Assembly (NCBI GenBank): GCA_941918925.1
Contig: OW799234.1
Coordinates: forward strand, 85,324,497-85,388,496
DNA length: 64,000 bases
Direction: 5' to 3'
Source of the DNA: Phyto melanocephala
Lineage: Eukaryota > Arthropoda > Insecta > Diptera > Rhinophoridae
Within the stretch, counting starts at the first letter, position 1, and every line of letters begins with the position of its first letter. The position numbers and the translations under genes were made by a program. The notes beneath the pieces are model-generated. The model ran no database searches, had not been told where the DNA came from, and was given only the letters and a program-made list of their open reading frames with translations. Shown piece after piece: positions 12,325-25,300 of the stretch.

Positions 12325-13182
12325 TCAGTGTGATGCTGTTGTTTTATTTAAAGCAGCATTATTAGTGGTATTGCCACCATTCTGTAAGTTATTTATTTCC
12401 GTTTGCTGTTGTTGTTGTTGCTGTTCCTGTTGTAACTGTAACTTAAGCCTTTTTTTAGCCTGTATATCGGCCAATGTCTGTTCTATAGATCTCACATCCT
12501 TCTTATTTTTGCTGGGTACAAAACCATAACTTACATTTGTTTCAGTTTTACGTGCAGCCTCCAGAGCTGCGTCTTGACCAATTAAATGAGCATATTTATC
12601 TTTATAGTTAAAAGTAGGTTTAATTTCGGCATCTAACGTTTGTGAGTTTGAAGATTTATTAGATGACGAGGTTGATTGTGATGCGTGGGTAGAATTTACC
12701 GTTGAGGCAGCATTTGCAGAGGCGGAAGCACGAGCCAGTCTTTTTTGTTCCAATTCGAGTTCTTTCTGTTGAATACGCCTCTCGGCATACTCCTTGGCCA
12801 CTTCCTCATTCCAACCATCGCCATTGCGTCTGGCAGCTATTTCATCTTCGGTAGGTGCGTTTTCTTTTTTATATACCACCGAATAGCGATCGATATCTTC
12901 ACAGCCAAAACTCATACATATAAAGCCACCATATTCTGCGACTTCATGTATAACAGCACGATGTACCTTATCAAGTGCCTGAAACTCAATATGATGACGG
13001 TCGTCCTTGGCAAAGCGTCCTATTCGTTCCTCAACATATTTGCGGAAGCGTAGCAGTTCTTCTTTTTGTTTATTTCTTAGACGGTCTGCCATTTCTTTTT
13101 GTCGTTTAATTATTTTTTTCTGTTCTTCATTGGCAGTTGGAGGTTTGTCCATGGCATTAAGAATTGAACCTAATAAATCCAT
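12325..13182 (-). CDS. SPAG7: SPAG7-like R3H-domain protein
   Basis: Single-exon 285-residue protein matching the sperm-associated antigen 7 family. Family members are nuclear or cytoplasmic proteins with an R3H domain, a small fold associated with single-stranded nucleic acid binding; their exact role is unclear. The start MDLLGSILNAMDKPP is the family's usual N-terminus, so the ATG at 13182 is secure. A charged helix (residues 18-45) leads into the R3H region (about 45-110, with FRKYVEERIGRF and EVAEYGGFICMSFG). The C-terminal half has the family's YKDKYAHLIG block (about 192-201), YGFVPSKNKKDVRSIEQTL, a polyglutamine run and an Asn-rich tail. A Ser/Ala-rich spacer (about 150-180) and the polyQ tail make it longer than vertebrate SPAG7. 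The upstream region to 13400 has no other coding features. Confidence 0.9.
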   Translation of the reverse strand: MDLLGSILNAMDKPPTANEEQKKIIKRQKEMADRLRNKQKEELLRFRKYVEERIGRFAKDDRHHIEFQALDKVHRAVIHEVAEYGGFICMSFGCEDIDRYSVVYKKENAPTEDEIAARRNGDGWNEEVAKEYAERRIQQKELELEQKRLARASASANAASTVNSTHASQSTSSSNKSSNSQTLDAEIKPTFNYKDKYAHLIGQDAALEAARKTETNVSYGFVPSKNKKDVRSIEQTLADIQAKKRLKLQLQQEQQQQQQQTEINNLQNGGNTTNNAALNKTTASH

Positions 13183-14032
13183 GTTTATTAGGAATTTTTT
13201 TTTAATCTACACAAATAGTTTTATCTTTTTATTTTCTCAAAGTCTTTCTATTATATTTTTCTTTTACTTCGTTTTAGGAATTGGTGATTATGTTGTTCAC
13301 TTGTACGGCGAATATTCGTCTACTATGATAATGATGAATGATATGACAGCTGTTTGTCGTCCATTGTTATGTTTTAGTGATTGTTGACAAGAGTCAACAA
13401 CTAGTTATCGAATATGTATGAGAGAAGGGGTTTTGAATTTTTCATAGTGATGGTTATCGAAAGCAACATAAAGCAGTGATGTCAACTATTTATAACCAAA
13501 AAATCGAACGGCATAAAACGGGAACACTTAACAAGGCACACGTTACGGCGAATTCTACTAAATTCTCTGTCTTATATTAATTTTAATCTTCAAGGCATAT
13601 TCGTGTAGGTATATGAAACGGCGAACTTGCTGTGATATTCTCTGTCAAATACCAGTTATAAATATATAAATAGTCTGTTTAACTAATATTGCCTGCAAGA
13701 CGAATTAATACAAGTGAAATTATCCACCCAGATGATGGGAAAGCATTTTGTCAAAATTTGTTGAATTAACATTGATTTGATTTTTTAATGAAGCGATGGA
13801 ATACGTGATTTTATTTTTGTTATAAAATAATTTACTTGATGGTAATGTTTTGATAATACATGTACCAAATTTATTTATATTTGTTGTTTTTGTACTATTT
13901 ATAATATGTTTCATAAATCCGCTTGTAATCAAGTTTTATTAAATTAAACATAACAACTTTTCCAACCATGGTATACGAATTAACCTTGACAAAAAATGTC
14001 CCAAAAAAGTTGCTTTGTTTTATCAATTCGCC
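13183..14032. other. Intergenic DNA between SPAG7 and MITE cluster
   Basis: Contains the SPAG7 promoter region and, at 13590-13660, a fragment starting AAGGCATATTCGTGTAGGTA that resembles one arm of the CAAGGCATAT MITE family. No gene seen. Confidence 0.4.
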
Positions 14033-14251
14033 CAAGGCATATTCATACAGGTATATGCAACGACGAATTCGTTGTGATGTTCGCTGTCAGAAGCCACATA
14101 TAAAAAATACACAATAATTTTTTATACATGGAGTTTGACTGTAGCATTCCCCATCAGCTGGGCTGATAATTTCACCTGTATGAATTCGCCTTGCCTGTAT
14201 CAAGGCGTATTTACATGTGAATTCGCCTTGTACCTGTATGAATATGCCTTG
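14033..14251. mobile_element. MITE with CAAGGCATATTCATACAGGTA ends
   Basis: The left end CAAGGCATATTCATACAGGT is repeated inverted at the right end, ACCTGTATGAATATGCCTTG. Extra internal copies of ACCTGTATGAATTCGCCTTG at about 14173-14192 and neighbouring partial arms show subterminal repetition. Non-coding. Confidence 0.7.
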
Positions 14252-14365
14252 ATTGCCTGGGTATCCCACAACAAAAAAAAGGAAGTTCATAGCCGAAAGT
14301 CGCATTAATCAAAAAGCACATCTGGATTGTATATCTTTGTTTTTTTATACCAAAATAAAAAAAAA

Positions 14366-14507
14366 ATTCTTATTGTGAAATTTGCTAGAAGTTAAACAAA
14401 TACATAACTAAATATTACAAACGTAATGATAAAATAAATATACCCCCAACGTTTGTAATATTTAGTTATGTATTTGTTTAACTTCTAGCAAATTTCACAA
14501 TAAGAAT
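14366..14507. repeat. Perfect inverted repeat, 59-bp arms, 24-nt loop
   Basis: Bases 14366-14424 are the exact reverse complement of 14449-14507. I compared all 59 positions and found no mismatch. The loop at 14425-14448 is AT-rich with CCCCC. Outer flanks (A-tract left, TTTGTATTG right) are not symmetric. Transcribed on either strand it would fold into a long perfect hairpin. It has no ORF and is not a copy of the other inverted-repeat families here. Confidence 0.9.
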
Positions 14508-15258
14508 TTGTATTGTGCGTGTCTAAGCAAATGTCTGAAAATAAGTACTTACGTATCACATTATAAATCAAGTCATTACTAAAATATTTCTCAGTAATAC
14601 AGTAGATATGTAATAGTCATTGAAAAACATGTTGTTTAGTAAAAGCAAGTCATTACCCAGTTTTTGCTGGGTAGCTATTAATTTCAAACATATTTCTGTT
14701 ATATCCACTTTTAAATTTAACCTTAAACAATACTTCTTACATAATAATTAAAAATGTTATAAATTTGTAATTAAATAATTAGATATTTTTTAATGTTTTA
14801 TTTTCTATATTGTAAATTTTTAAATTTATGTTATTAAAAAATATATGTTTTTTCAATAATTTTTGTCAAAATTTTTATAAGCCTCCGTTAGGTCATATTT
14901 GGCGCCGGGGTTTAAATATAAATATTGTTTTAAATATCTTTGAATTAATATATATTAATATTTTATTTGAACTTTTCTATATATTGAATTTTTAAGTGAA
15001 TCATTTTTATTTTGGCTTAAGTTCATTTATTCTATTATTTAATTTTATACTTCAAATTAAATTAAATTGCAATAATGTTTAGGAATATTCTTTAAAATTA
15101 TTTCCGATATTAGCCGAGAGGAATGCATTTTCGAAAATGTATTAAAAACAAAAACAAAAAAAAACAATAAAAAAAAATTTAAAAAAAAATTTTTTTAAAA
15201 TATTTAAAAAAAATAATAAAAATATAAATAATACATAAAATAAAAAAAAATTTTTTTG
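14508..15258. other. Intergenic AT-rich DNA
   Basis: No gene seen. A TTTTTGCTGGGTAGC motif at about 14659 matches the end of the dispersed repeat at 1685-1970 and 18660-19020. Long A/T runs precede the next repeat. Confidence 0.4.
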
Positions 15259-15641
15259 GCTCAGCTGGGATTCGATGCCACGTTTAATCTAATCAGTATA
15301 TATGTATGATGATGTTGTAAATGTGAGAAAAAACGAGGTGGTCGTGGTTTTTTGCTCATATCTCAGAAAATTATGGGGCGATTATGATGAATTTCAAAAG
15401 CGATTCATTCCCGGATATTTCCAAAAGATTGATAATATACTCAGATCTGAGGAACATATAGTTGCTTCTAAAAGTCGTTTTGAACCAACTGACGGACAGA
15501 CGGTCAAGGCTTAATCGACTCCTCTATTCATAAGCTTTCAGAAAATATATACTTTGTGGGGTCGGAAATGAAAATTGTAGAAATTACAAACGGAATGACA
15601 AAGCTATTTATACCCTTGTGCACCACAGGTGAAGGGTATAA
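15259..15641 (+). mobile_element. TATACCC-family repeat fragment
   Basis: Carries the family's interior landmarks GGCTCAGCTGGGATTCGATG, CGAGGTGGTCGTGGTTTTTT, GATCTGAGGAACATATAGTT and AAGCTTTCAGAAAATATATA, ending at GTGAAGGGTATAAAAA. It lacks the terminal GTGCTATATTCGGC module that complete copies have on the other side. An open frame of 70 codons at 15302-15514 simply crosses the repeat. Confidence 0.7.
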
Positions 15642-16309
15642 AAATTATTCACATTAAAATTTAATATCTATGAATAAATAAAAAATATATATATGGTGAT
15701 AATAATTATCAATTATTGTCCTGTACCAAAAAAAAGGGGGCAACTTTTACCCTTTTTTTTGACATGCGAATTTGAAAAGTTTTATTATAATTATTTGTTT
15801 TCGCGGATAAACTAATCAATTTAAATTTTTTCCTAGCCGAAGTACCATATTATAGTTTTTACTTGATTTCAAGTCACTATCATTTTGCGTTTGGGCCGTT
15901 CGATGATGAATCAGTCAGTCAGTCAGTAAGTCACGTTATTCGTTTATATGTGTATAAAGATTAACATAAAATTCTTTAATTTTCTCAATATCAATTGTCC
16001 AAGAGTCACCAGATTCTTTTGAAAAAATATGTTAATTACAATAATTAATATTACTTCTTAGCATTTTCTTTAGGAAGCTAATACTTATCGTTACATTATT
16101 TTATTTTAATTTGCAAAAAGTTAATATTTAAATTAATAATACATATAAAAAAATGTTTATATATATTAAACATAATGCTCATTAACTAATTTTTATACTG
16201 ACATTTGTAACAACACTAAATTTATGAATAATAAATAAAACAAATAGACACTAAATAATTAAAAAAAAGAATCAAAGTACATACATACAAATGTATATAA
16301 AGTATGATC
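15642..16309. other. Intergenic DNA and probable PIG-A 3' UTR
   Basis: AT-rich. A TCAGTCAGTCAGTCAG microsatellite-like run is at about 15911-15930. The last few hundred bases before 16310 are probably the 3' UTR of the minus-strand PIG-A gene. No other gene seen. Confidence 0.4.
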
Positions 16310-19300
16310 CTAGTTTTTATAACCTGGTAGATGCTTTGCTTTTTCCATATGGCGCTTAGGGCGTAAATATTCCAAAAATCTCAATATTAAATGTAACATA
16401 GAAATTGCTAGAAGCATGGACCAAACATTGGCCTTTAAATAGGAATGTAAAATCTCGCCAAAATTGCGTTTAGGCTCCTTCATGACACGCTCATACACTT
16501 TTTCAGTACGTTGAGTGACATTGTTCCAATTGTATAGAGATGCCACAATTTCATTGCATTTATAGGGGCACAAAACAGCAGAGAAATCATTAGTTGCTTT
16601 TAAGTTATTGGCCAGGCTAGAGTCCGACAAAGAGCCGTTACATTTTTGTTCCCTTTTTGTATTAGAAATGTTTCTTTTATGTTGTTTACGTGCATTTTTT
16701 GTACTTGCAGCATTTTTCGTGACATTTGTGTTATATTCACTTCCATTAACGGTGTGATTAGAAATATTATTGAATTGCTTACTATTTATGGCAGATTTTT
16801 GTTGATAAGCCATTAAGCGTTTAACGGCTTTCATAATCCCCTTATAAATTGAATCACTTTCTGGTTCTGTTAGTATTATAAGACTATCTGGCAATACTTC
16901 AGGTATACCACCAACACGCGTAGATACCACTTGCAGGCCACACGAAGCAGCCTCAACAATAGCCATACAGTATGCCTCTGTTAAGGAGGTATTTACAAAT
17001 ATATGTCCCTGCACCAGATAATCGCGAACTTTTGAATGATCTATGGCACCAACCATTTTGACACGATCCTGCATATTCGCTTTTTCACGTATTTCTTCTA
17101 GAAGTTCTCTCTTAAGACCATCGCCCACAATGATGAATTTTATGTGAGGCATAGATTTAAAACGGGGTATTATATTGGCTAGAAGATCAATACCTTTACG
17201 ATAAACTAAACGGGAAGCAACAACAATATTAACTGAAAAAATAAAGATAAAAAATACATAAAAAGGGTGTTTGCCCCTGTTCTTTTTCAAGTAAAATATA
17301 ACAAAGAGTGGTTGAATTTTAAGGGCCGATGTTGAATGTAAACCACACCTAAACGTCAAGTTTTTTTCTGCATTTCATTTGACATTTCTAAATTTCTGAC
17401 CAACTCAATTTGAACTATGGAAAGATACACAATCGAGCAACGCCTTTAAGTTATTCAGGCTTATTATGAGAATGGGCGTTCAAATCAAAATGCATATCGT
17501 GCACTTCGTGATTCTTTTGGTCATTATAATCGTTCGAATTCGTCCACAATCGGGAGAATTTTGAAAAATATTTAAATTTCAGCAAAACAGGTCTGTATGA
17601 AATGTGAAAACGTCTGTGAATGACTTCTTAGTTTGTTGAACGGCGATAGTGTGGCAAAAGAGCAGTCAACCTCGACTCATCATCGTTCCCAACAATTGAA
17701 CATCAACATTGTCATTGAAAATTTGGCCCATCGGATGAAGGTGTGCCGCCGAGGTCGCGGCTGCCATTTGGCTGATATTATCATAATAAAAAGAAATGAC
17801 AAAAATTTCCTAAATAATTTGTGTTTTATTCAAACTCAACATAGACCCTTAAAATTTAACCACCACAACAACACTGTAATAATGTTATGACCAAGGCGCA
17901 TTGGCGTAACTAGACCATTCTGGGGGTACAATGCCTCTATTAGAATATAAATGTATTACCTATTTAATTTTATTATACATATAAAATAAACTGGTTTATG
18001 ATTCTTAGTTCTAAAATAAACTCGAGTGCTGATTATTCAATAATAACAAAAGAGACAAAAAAGATATTGTCATTGCCGTGTTTTTGTTTATTACAGCAAA
18101 GTGTTTCTGTTTATAAAGCAATGGTTTGATAATTGCAAACAGTTTTATTCTACTCGGAACACATAACTGGCAGAACTGGTTTTAATAAAATATGTACTTA
18201 CTTGTACCATCAGTTGGTCTTTGGCTTGGATCTGGTGTAAAAAGGGCAGTGTCAACAGCATTTGGTATCACAGAGACTTTTTCCTTAGGGACACGGGCTC
18301 TCAATACTGTATTTTCCTTGCCTAAAATCGGAAATCATTCAAATTCTGTTGAGATCTATTTCAGTTACTGAATAATGTCTTAACGAATTAAGAATATAAA
18401 TTTGCAATAACAATCTAGCCTATCGGCCATTATCGGTAATAAATTTTTACTTAGATTATACAACTAATATTACAAAATAACACTTTAATAATAAGTTCAA
18501 CAAATAAAATGAAGAAAATATTTTAATATTGTTATTATAAATAAGTATTTTAAAAAGTTGCTATAATATTAAATATTCATACAAAGTTATATATTTATGA
18601 ACATTAAAAAAATCAAATCGAAACATACATACATACATATCCAGTGCAAAGCGAATTACATTTACAAGACTTCTAAATCAATTGTGTAAAAGCATTAATT
18701 CTAAATGACTTCTTAACTGCAAAATAATTTGTCATAAATGATGTGCTTTAAAATAAATGCAACATCATGCAAAATATCTTAAAGAATTCATGTAAAAAAA
18801 CAAATTCAACTCATGAAATATCCGATACTTGTCACCAAATATGCATGAGTTCCATGCACTAATTAGAATGAAGTGCAGTTCATTAAAATATTCATGATCT
18901 CCAATGACACGCTAATGTTAAAATCATTAGTGTTTTCACTTAAATTTAATCACTTCGTCACCAGTTGAACCCCTGCAAAATCACTTTTTTGTCATAAATT
19001 TTTTTGCTGGGTATGTCATAACACAGGTTTTCAAAAAAAAAAAACTAAAATTTTTCGCCATTAAACAAAAATATGTGAACTCTATAGTCGCGCTAAATTC
19101 AAATGTGTTTTCAGTTTTTTTCTATCGGGCTCAGATTTTTTACGGGCATGCCTAATATTTCATACATTTTATCATAACTTGGGAATGATTAGTCCGATTT
19201 TGATAAAAATACCAGCAAATGGTTTACAACAAATTTTTTGTAAGTCAGTTATATAACTTCGTTTAGAATTTATTCAGAAATAAGTAGCGATAAATTTTTT

Positions 19301-22300
19301 TTCATGCAAAGTGAGATATAAGGCTGGCCCATAAAAAAAATCTGAGCCCGATAGAGCAAGTTTGAAGACAATCTTCTAAGTACAACCAAAAGTGGTTACA
19401 ATCGAAGCATATGTAGTGTTATCCTCCCAAAACTGAAATACTTTCTCTCACAATTATATAATATCTAACGAATAGTGATAGCGAAAATGTTTAAATTTAG
19501 TTAAATAGCTTTAATATTAATGGACAAATGTAAAATTGTTACTTTGATAAGAATTTCCTTATTCGGGAAGAAAAAATGGATACGAATCGGAGTAGGGGCG
19601 TGGTATCCCCAATACAAAAAAAAAAATACATTTAATATTATATGTATATATAGGAAACTATAAACGAAATTTAGTTGAAACTTTGTATGAGCCATTTTGA
19701 CGACAATTTCCTTATTAAAACCAAAAATGTTTACAGTCGGAGCAGAGGTAGTGTTATCCCCCCAAGACTGAAATGCTTTCTCTCACAATTATATAACGTT
19801 GTTACGTTTATAACTTGTATAAACGTTGGCTTACTTCCTTTATATAAACTTTGAGTGCTTTTCGTATTGCAAATAAAAACAGTTGAAATTCGTTATAAAA
19901 TTAAGAGCACTTTATTTACTTTAACACTGTCAGAGATTGCTTTTATATCACTTTACTTATTTTACTTATTGTTATACACCTTTATTGTCATACTCACTTT
20001 GACACACACTTAACAAGCTCTACTGTCATACTGATCATGTTAGCTGTAACATTCGACAAAGTTCTCGTATGTACACATTAATTCTCATTCTGTAAATTAC
20101 TCGAAAGCCCTTACTTTTTAAATTAAGACGTAATGTAATTGCAGGAATAATAAGTGCCTAAAAGTATGCTACACATAATAACTCACCTCGGCTGCATATA
20201 ACTTAACATCATGTTCGAACAACCAGCGAACCAAACGAAATGTGAAATGTACATAACAATACGGACAAAACCACTGTAACTCAAACTACCGCAAATACAA
20301 CTAAAACAAAATTAAAATGTAAATTAAGCTATCCAAAATAAATCTGTAACAATATCTAACGAATGGTCATAGCGAAAATGTTTAAATTTAGTTAAATAGC
20401 TTTAATATTAATGGTAACCCCAATACATATAACAAAAAACTTTCTTGCTTTTTACTCAGAGCACCTCTATTGGTTATTATAATAAAGTCACAAACCCCAT
20501 GTTAAAGAGGTTTATCGCACTTAAAAAAACCTTAGAAATTCCAACGGTATTATGGGCGGATTTATCTTTGTTTTCTGGTGACTTTCGTCAAAGACTCCCT
20601 GTCATTACAAAAGGGACGCGAGCACATATCCTCAAAGCATACCTTAAATAGTATATTTTATTGAATTCTGAAATTGCGAACAAGTATGAGAGCTAATCTG
20701 GACGGAGTCATGCATGATGATTTCCCACAACAACAACTTACATAAATTTGGAGAAGGAAGTTTTTCTTCTTAAAACTTGTTCACTATCTGCGCTAAAATA
20801 GTTTTAAACGAATCTCTAGGTCGAATAGTCTTCAGTTTGCAATATATTATAGATGCAGTCTATCCTGACCTCGGATATATACTAGAAAGAGGTTTTCCTT
20901 GGTTGCATTCTAGAGCAATAGTATCGCCTAGAAATTATACTTTCGATGAAATTTACAGGCTTATTATACATAGTCTACGGCCAAATCAAAAAAAAAATAT
21001 ATCGATATCTATCCAAATATCTACAAGAATTTTTAAATTCGCTTAATTCTTCTGGCTTGCCACCCCATCAAATACCTCTAAAAGTTGGTATTCCGATTAT
21101 GCTTTTAAGAAACTTAAACACCCTGAACCTTGGTAATTGAACAAGACTACTACATATTAAAGAATTAAATTAAAATTAAATTAAATTAAAAGCTAGAAAT
21201 CGGTAAGACCAGTTTTTTATTACCTAACTATATATTTTCTAAAAGCTTATGAATAGAGGAGTCGATTAAGCCCTGACCGACTGTCCGTCTACCCGTGTGT
21301 TGGTTGAAATCAACTTTTAGAAGCAATTATATTGTTACAGATTTATTTTTAAGTATCTTAATTTACATTATAATTTATTTTAGTTGTAGTAGTTTAAGTT
21401 ACTGTAGTTTTATTTGTATTAGTTTATTTTGCTGGTTGTTCGAAAATGTTGTTTGTTATTTTGTGTAGCATACTTTTAGGCACTTCTATTATTCGTACCT
21501 ATTACTTAACGTCTTAATTTAAATGTAACGGTTTTCGAATGTACTAGAATGTACATACGAGAACTTTGTCGAATGTTACCGAACAACACTGTGTTACTAT
21601 AAATAGCCGAACAACACAGCTAGCGTGATCAGTATTACAGTAGAGCTTGTAAGGTGCGTATCAAAGTGTGTTTGATAATAAAAGTGTATAACCATAAGTG
21701 TAATAAGCAAAGTGATATTAAAGCAATCTTTGAGTGTGTTTAAGTAAATAAAGTGCTCTTAATTTTATAACGAATTTCAACTGTTTTTAATTGCAATAAA
21801 AGAACTCAAGAGGTTTATTTAAAGGAAGTAAACCAAAGTTTATAAAAGGTATAAACGTAACAACTGGTGTCAGAAGTGAAATTGCATTTAAAAAAAAAAA
21901 TCAGACATGAAATTTGAGGAACTTAAAGTTGAACAACTCAAGAAAGAATTGAGTAAGCTGGCATTGCCGACAACAGGTAATAAAGTAGAATTGCAGAAGA
22001 GGCTTCTAGATGAATTTAAGCGGCGCAATATGGACATTGATGGTTACGAGTTTGACGAAAAAGAAGAAATGGAAGTTTCTACTCGTGCAACCACAAACAG
22101 CATGGATTTAAGTACGATGCTTGCAGCAATGATGGAAAAAATTGAACTCAACAGTCAAAAATTATTAGCCGATGTTCAAGAAAATTCTAGAGCTAATAAT
22201 GAAAAATTATTAGCCGAAGTTCAAGGAAATTCTAGAGCTAATAATGAAAAATTATTAGCTGAAGTAAAAGAAGAAAGTAAAATAATGGAGTTGAAATTTC

Positions 22301-25300
22301 AAGAAACTTCTAGAGCTAATAACGAAAAATTATTAGCTAAAGTTAGAGAAGTTCAAGAAACAGCTAAAGCTACGAGCGAGAAAGTTCAAGAAATTTCTGA
22401 GGCTGTAAATAACAGAGTAGAGTGCATTGAAAAGCATGTCAGTAAAATAGATAAAAAACTGACTGATCTTGAAAATGACATCGGAGCACAGGCTAGAGAC
22501 GTTGACGAAAAATTTAGAAACAAAAATTAATGATATTCAATGTCACGAGGGACCAGTGCGGATAGTTCCAGAAATATCGAGTAGAATAAAAGCCCCTACT
22601 TTTGATGGTAGTGCACCATTTAATGTTTTTAAGTTTCAGTTTGAGACAGTTGCCAATAGAAATATGTGGAACAATGAAGAAAAGGCTTTAGAGCTGATTT
22701 TGGCATTAAAAGGCAACGCAGCACAAGTTCTAGAGTGTATACCCATTGGCTGCAGAGAAAACTACGATGACATAATAGTGGCGCTACAACGCAAGTATGG
22801 CGGTGAGCACAAACGAGATATATACCGAATGGAACTACGAGGCAGAATACAAAAAGCTAACGAGTCATTACAAGATTTTGCAACGGAGATCGAGCGTTTG
22901 GTGCAGCTGACATATCCAGGTGAAAATCACCCATTTTTGGATCAGTTTAAAATTGAAACGTTTGTAAATGGAATACGTGATCCTGAAATAAAGCACGCGG
23001 TGTTTGGAACGCATAAATCGACGTTTGCAGAAACAGTTTCATATGCACTAACACAGGAAACTGCAAAATTGCTTTCTAAGCCTCAGATATACAAGGTGCG
23101 AAATCTTGAAATTACTGCAGAAAGAGACGGAGATATAGTTAATGAAATTAAAAATGCAGTTATACAGGCGTTAGAGGAAAAGCAAGGCAAAGCCAGAGCC
23201 AAATGCTATAATTGTGGTAAAAGTGGACATTTTCAACGAAATTGCAAAGCACCAAGGAAGCGGGCTAGATTTGTATCGCCACCTGAGTACAACAAGCTGG
23301 AAAACACGCAGTTACCGTTGAAACAGGTTAACACTTATAGGCATGAGCATGATCCCATAACCGAGGGCCCCACAATCTCCATATCAGTTATGCAGCAGAA
23401 AAATAGCAACCTTACTGCTTGTGGGTATATCAATGGTCGGAGGCATGTTCTTACAATAGATACAGGAGCATCACAATCAATTATCAGACCTGATATAGTC
23501 AAGGAGGAAATCGAACCACTATATGGTGTAAGTCTACGAACAGCTACTGGAGAGTTTGCTAATGTTTATGGAAAAATAAAGGTTAAATTAACTATTGAAA
23601 ATATAAGTGTTAATCATGTATTTATTGTTGCTGACATTGTGGATGAAGTAATCGTGGGCGCTGATTTTATGATAAGTCATAACATTAATCTGCACATGGG
23701 ACGAAAAGTTATGATTTGGCGCAACATTGAGATTCCGTTGGATTACTGGATTAAACGACTTCAGGGAAATAAATCCAGTATTGAGCACAAAGAGGGCGTA
23801 AAACATGGCAATGCGGATGCACGTTCCCGAAAATTCTGCAGCTTGAATAGCAAATATTGTGCAAGACCCGAGGAAAAAGAGTGCGTAATAGATGTTCGAC
23901 TAACGCATATAGACACAAGCGGTGAATGGTCAGTGGCGCAAAGAAAAGATCCTATATTGGCAAAGATTATATCAGCAAAGGAAAAAGACAAAAGGCCCAC
24001 TCGAAACCAAATATCAGCGGAAAGTCCACTGATGAAGTCCTATTGGGCGCTGTGGAATAGCCTGAAGGTGGTTAATGGATGTTTATACCGAATATGGGAA
24101 AGTGCTAATGGAAAATCGGTAACAAATCTGATTGTGGTGCCATCCTCTAAAGTCAAAGAGGTATTGAAGGAGTTTCATAATGGTTCAAGCGGTGGTCATC
24201 TTAGTGTAACAAAGACCATAGAAAAGTTAAAGCAACGGTTCTATTGGGTTGGCTGTCAACAATCGGTAGCTGGTTGGATAGAAAATTGCGCCCAATGTAT
24301 CGCAGTGAAAAGCCAAGCAAGAAAAAGTCGTGAGCCATTGCAGAAGTATAACTTAGGCGGGACCTTTGAGCAAACAAACATGTCCAGCAACAAGATGAAA
24401 GCCAGATACGACCGTGCAGCAGAATCTGAAGGCTTTAATGAGGGTCAGCGAGTTCTATTATATAACCCACAACGCAATAAAGGATTGCAAAATCATTGGG
24501 ATGGACCGTATAAGGTGATAAAGAGAATAAATGATGTGGTGTATAGAATCCAGAAATACAAGAGCCCAAGATCAAAGATGAAAGTGGTTCATCTCGAGCG
24601 CCTCGCTAAATACGGAAAAAGTGAATTTATGCCTATTCGGGACGAACAGGCTTAAGCGGGCGGTAGTGTTACAGATTTATTTTTAAGTAGCTTAATTTAC
24701 ATTATAATTTATTTTAGTTGTAGTAGTTTAAGTTACTGTAGTTTTATTTGTATTAGTTTATTTTGCTGGTTGTTCGAAAATGTTGTTTGTTATTTTGTGT
24801 AGCATACTTTTAGGCACTTCTATTATTCGTACCTATTACTTAACGTCTTAATTTAAATGTAACGGTTTTCGAATGTACTAGAATGTACATACGAGAACTT
24901 TGTCGAATGTTACCGAACAACACTGTGTTACTATAAATAGCCGAACAACACAGCTAGCGTGATCAGTATTACAGTAGAGCTTGTAAGGTGCGTATCAAAG
25001 TGTGTTTGATAATAAAAGTGTATAACCATAAGTGTAATAAGCAAAGTGATATTAAAGCAATCTTTGAGTGTGTTTAAGTAAATAAAGTGCTCTTAATTTT
25101 ATAACGAATTTCAACTGTTTTTAATTGCAATAAAAGAACTCAAGAGGTTTATTTAAAGGAAGTAAACCAAAGTTTATAAAAGGTATAAACGTTACAATAT
25201 GTTCCTCAGATCGGTGTATGGTATCAATCTTTTTTTTTAATTTATTTTTTTGTAATTTTTTTATTGTTGTTTTTGTTTTTAATATTTTTTGTAATTTTTT

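Larger units (their letters stand above)
21333..25196 (+). mobile_element. Young non-autonomous Ty3/gypsy element
   Basis: LTRs are 21333-21862 and 24667-25196, 530 bp each. By eye they differ at only about two positions (AAGTATCTT/AAGTAGCTT and CGTAACA/CGTTACA). Both are flanked by ATAT, a 4-bp target duplication. A primer-binding site TGGTGTCAGAAGTG at 21865, two bases after the LTR, fits the 3' end of a leucine tRNA. A purine-rich tract (GCGGGCGG) precedes the 3' LTR. The interior encodes Gag and protease plus the ends of integrase, but reverse transcriptase, RNase H and the integrase catalytic core are deleted. Mobilisation would need proteins from a complete relative. Confidence 0.92.

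Noticed and set aside
12745..13387. Plus-strand ORFs over SPAG7
   Set aside because: Antisense shadows of the SPAG7 coding sequence.
17233..17359. N-terminal extension of the last PIG-A exon as an independent 349-aa protein
   Set aside because: The extension is intronic: a CAG acceptor at 17233-17235, homology beginning at INIVVASRL, and an upstream exon at 18202-18321 that joins in phase.
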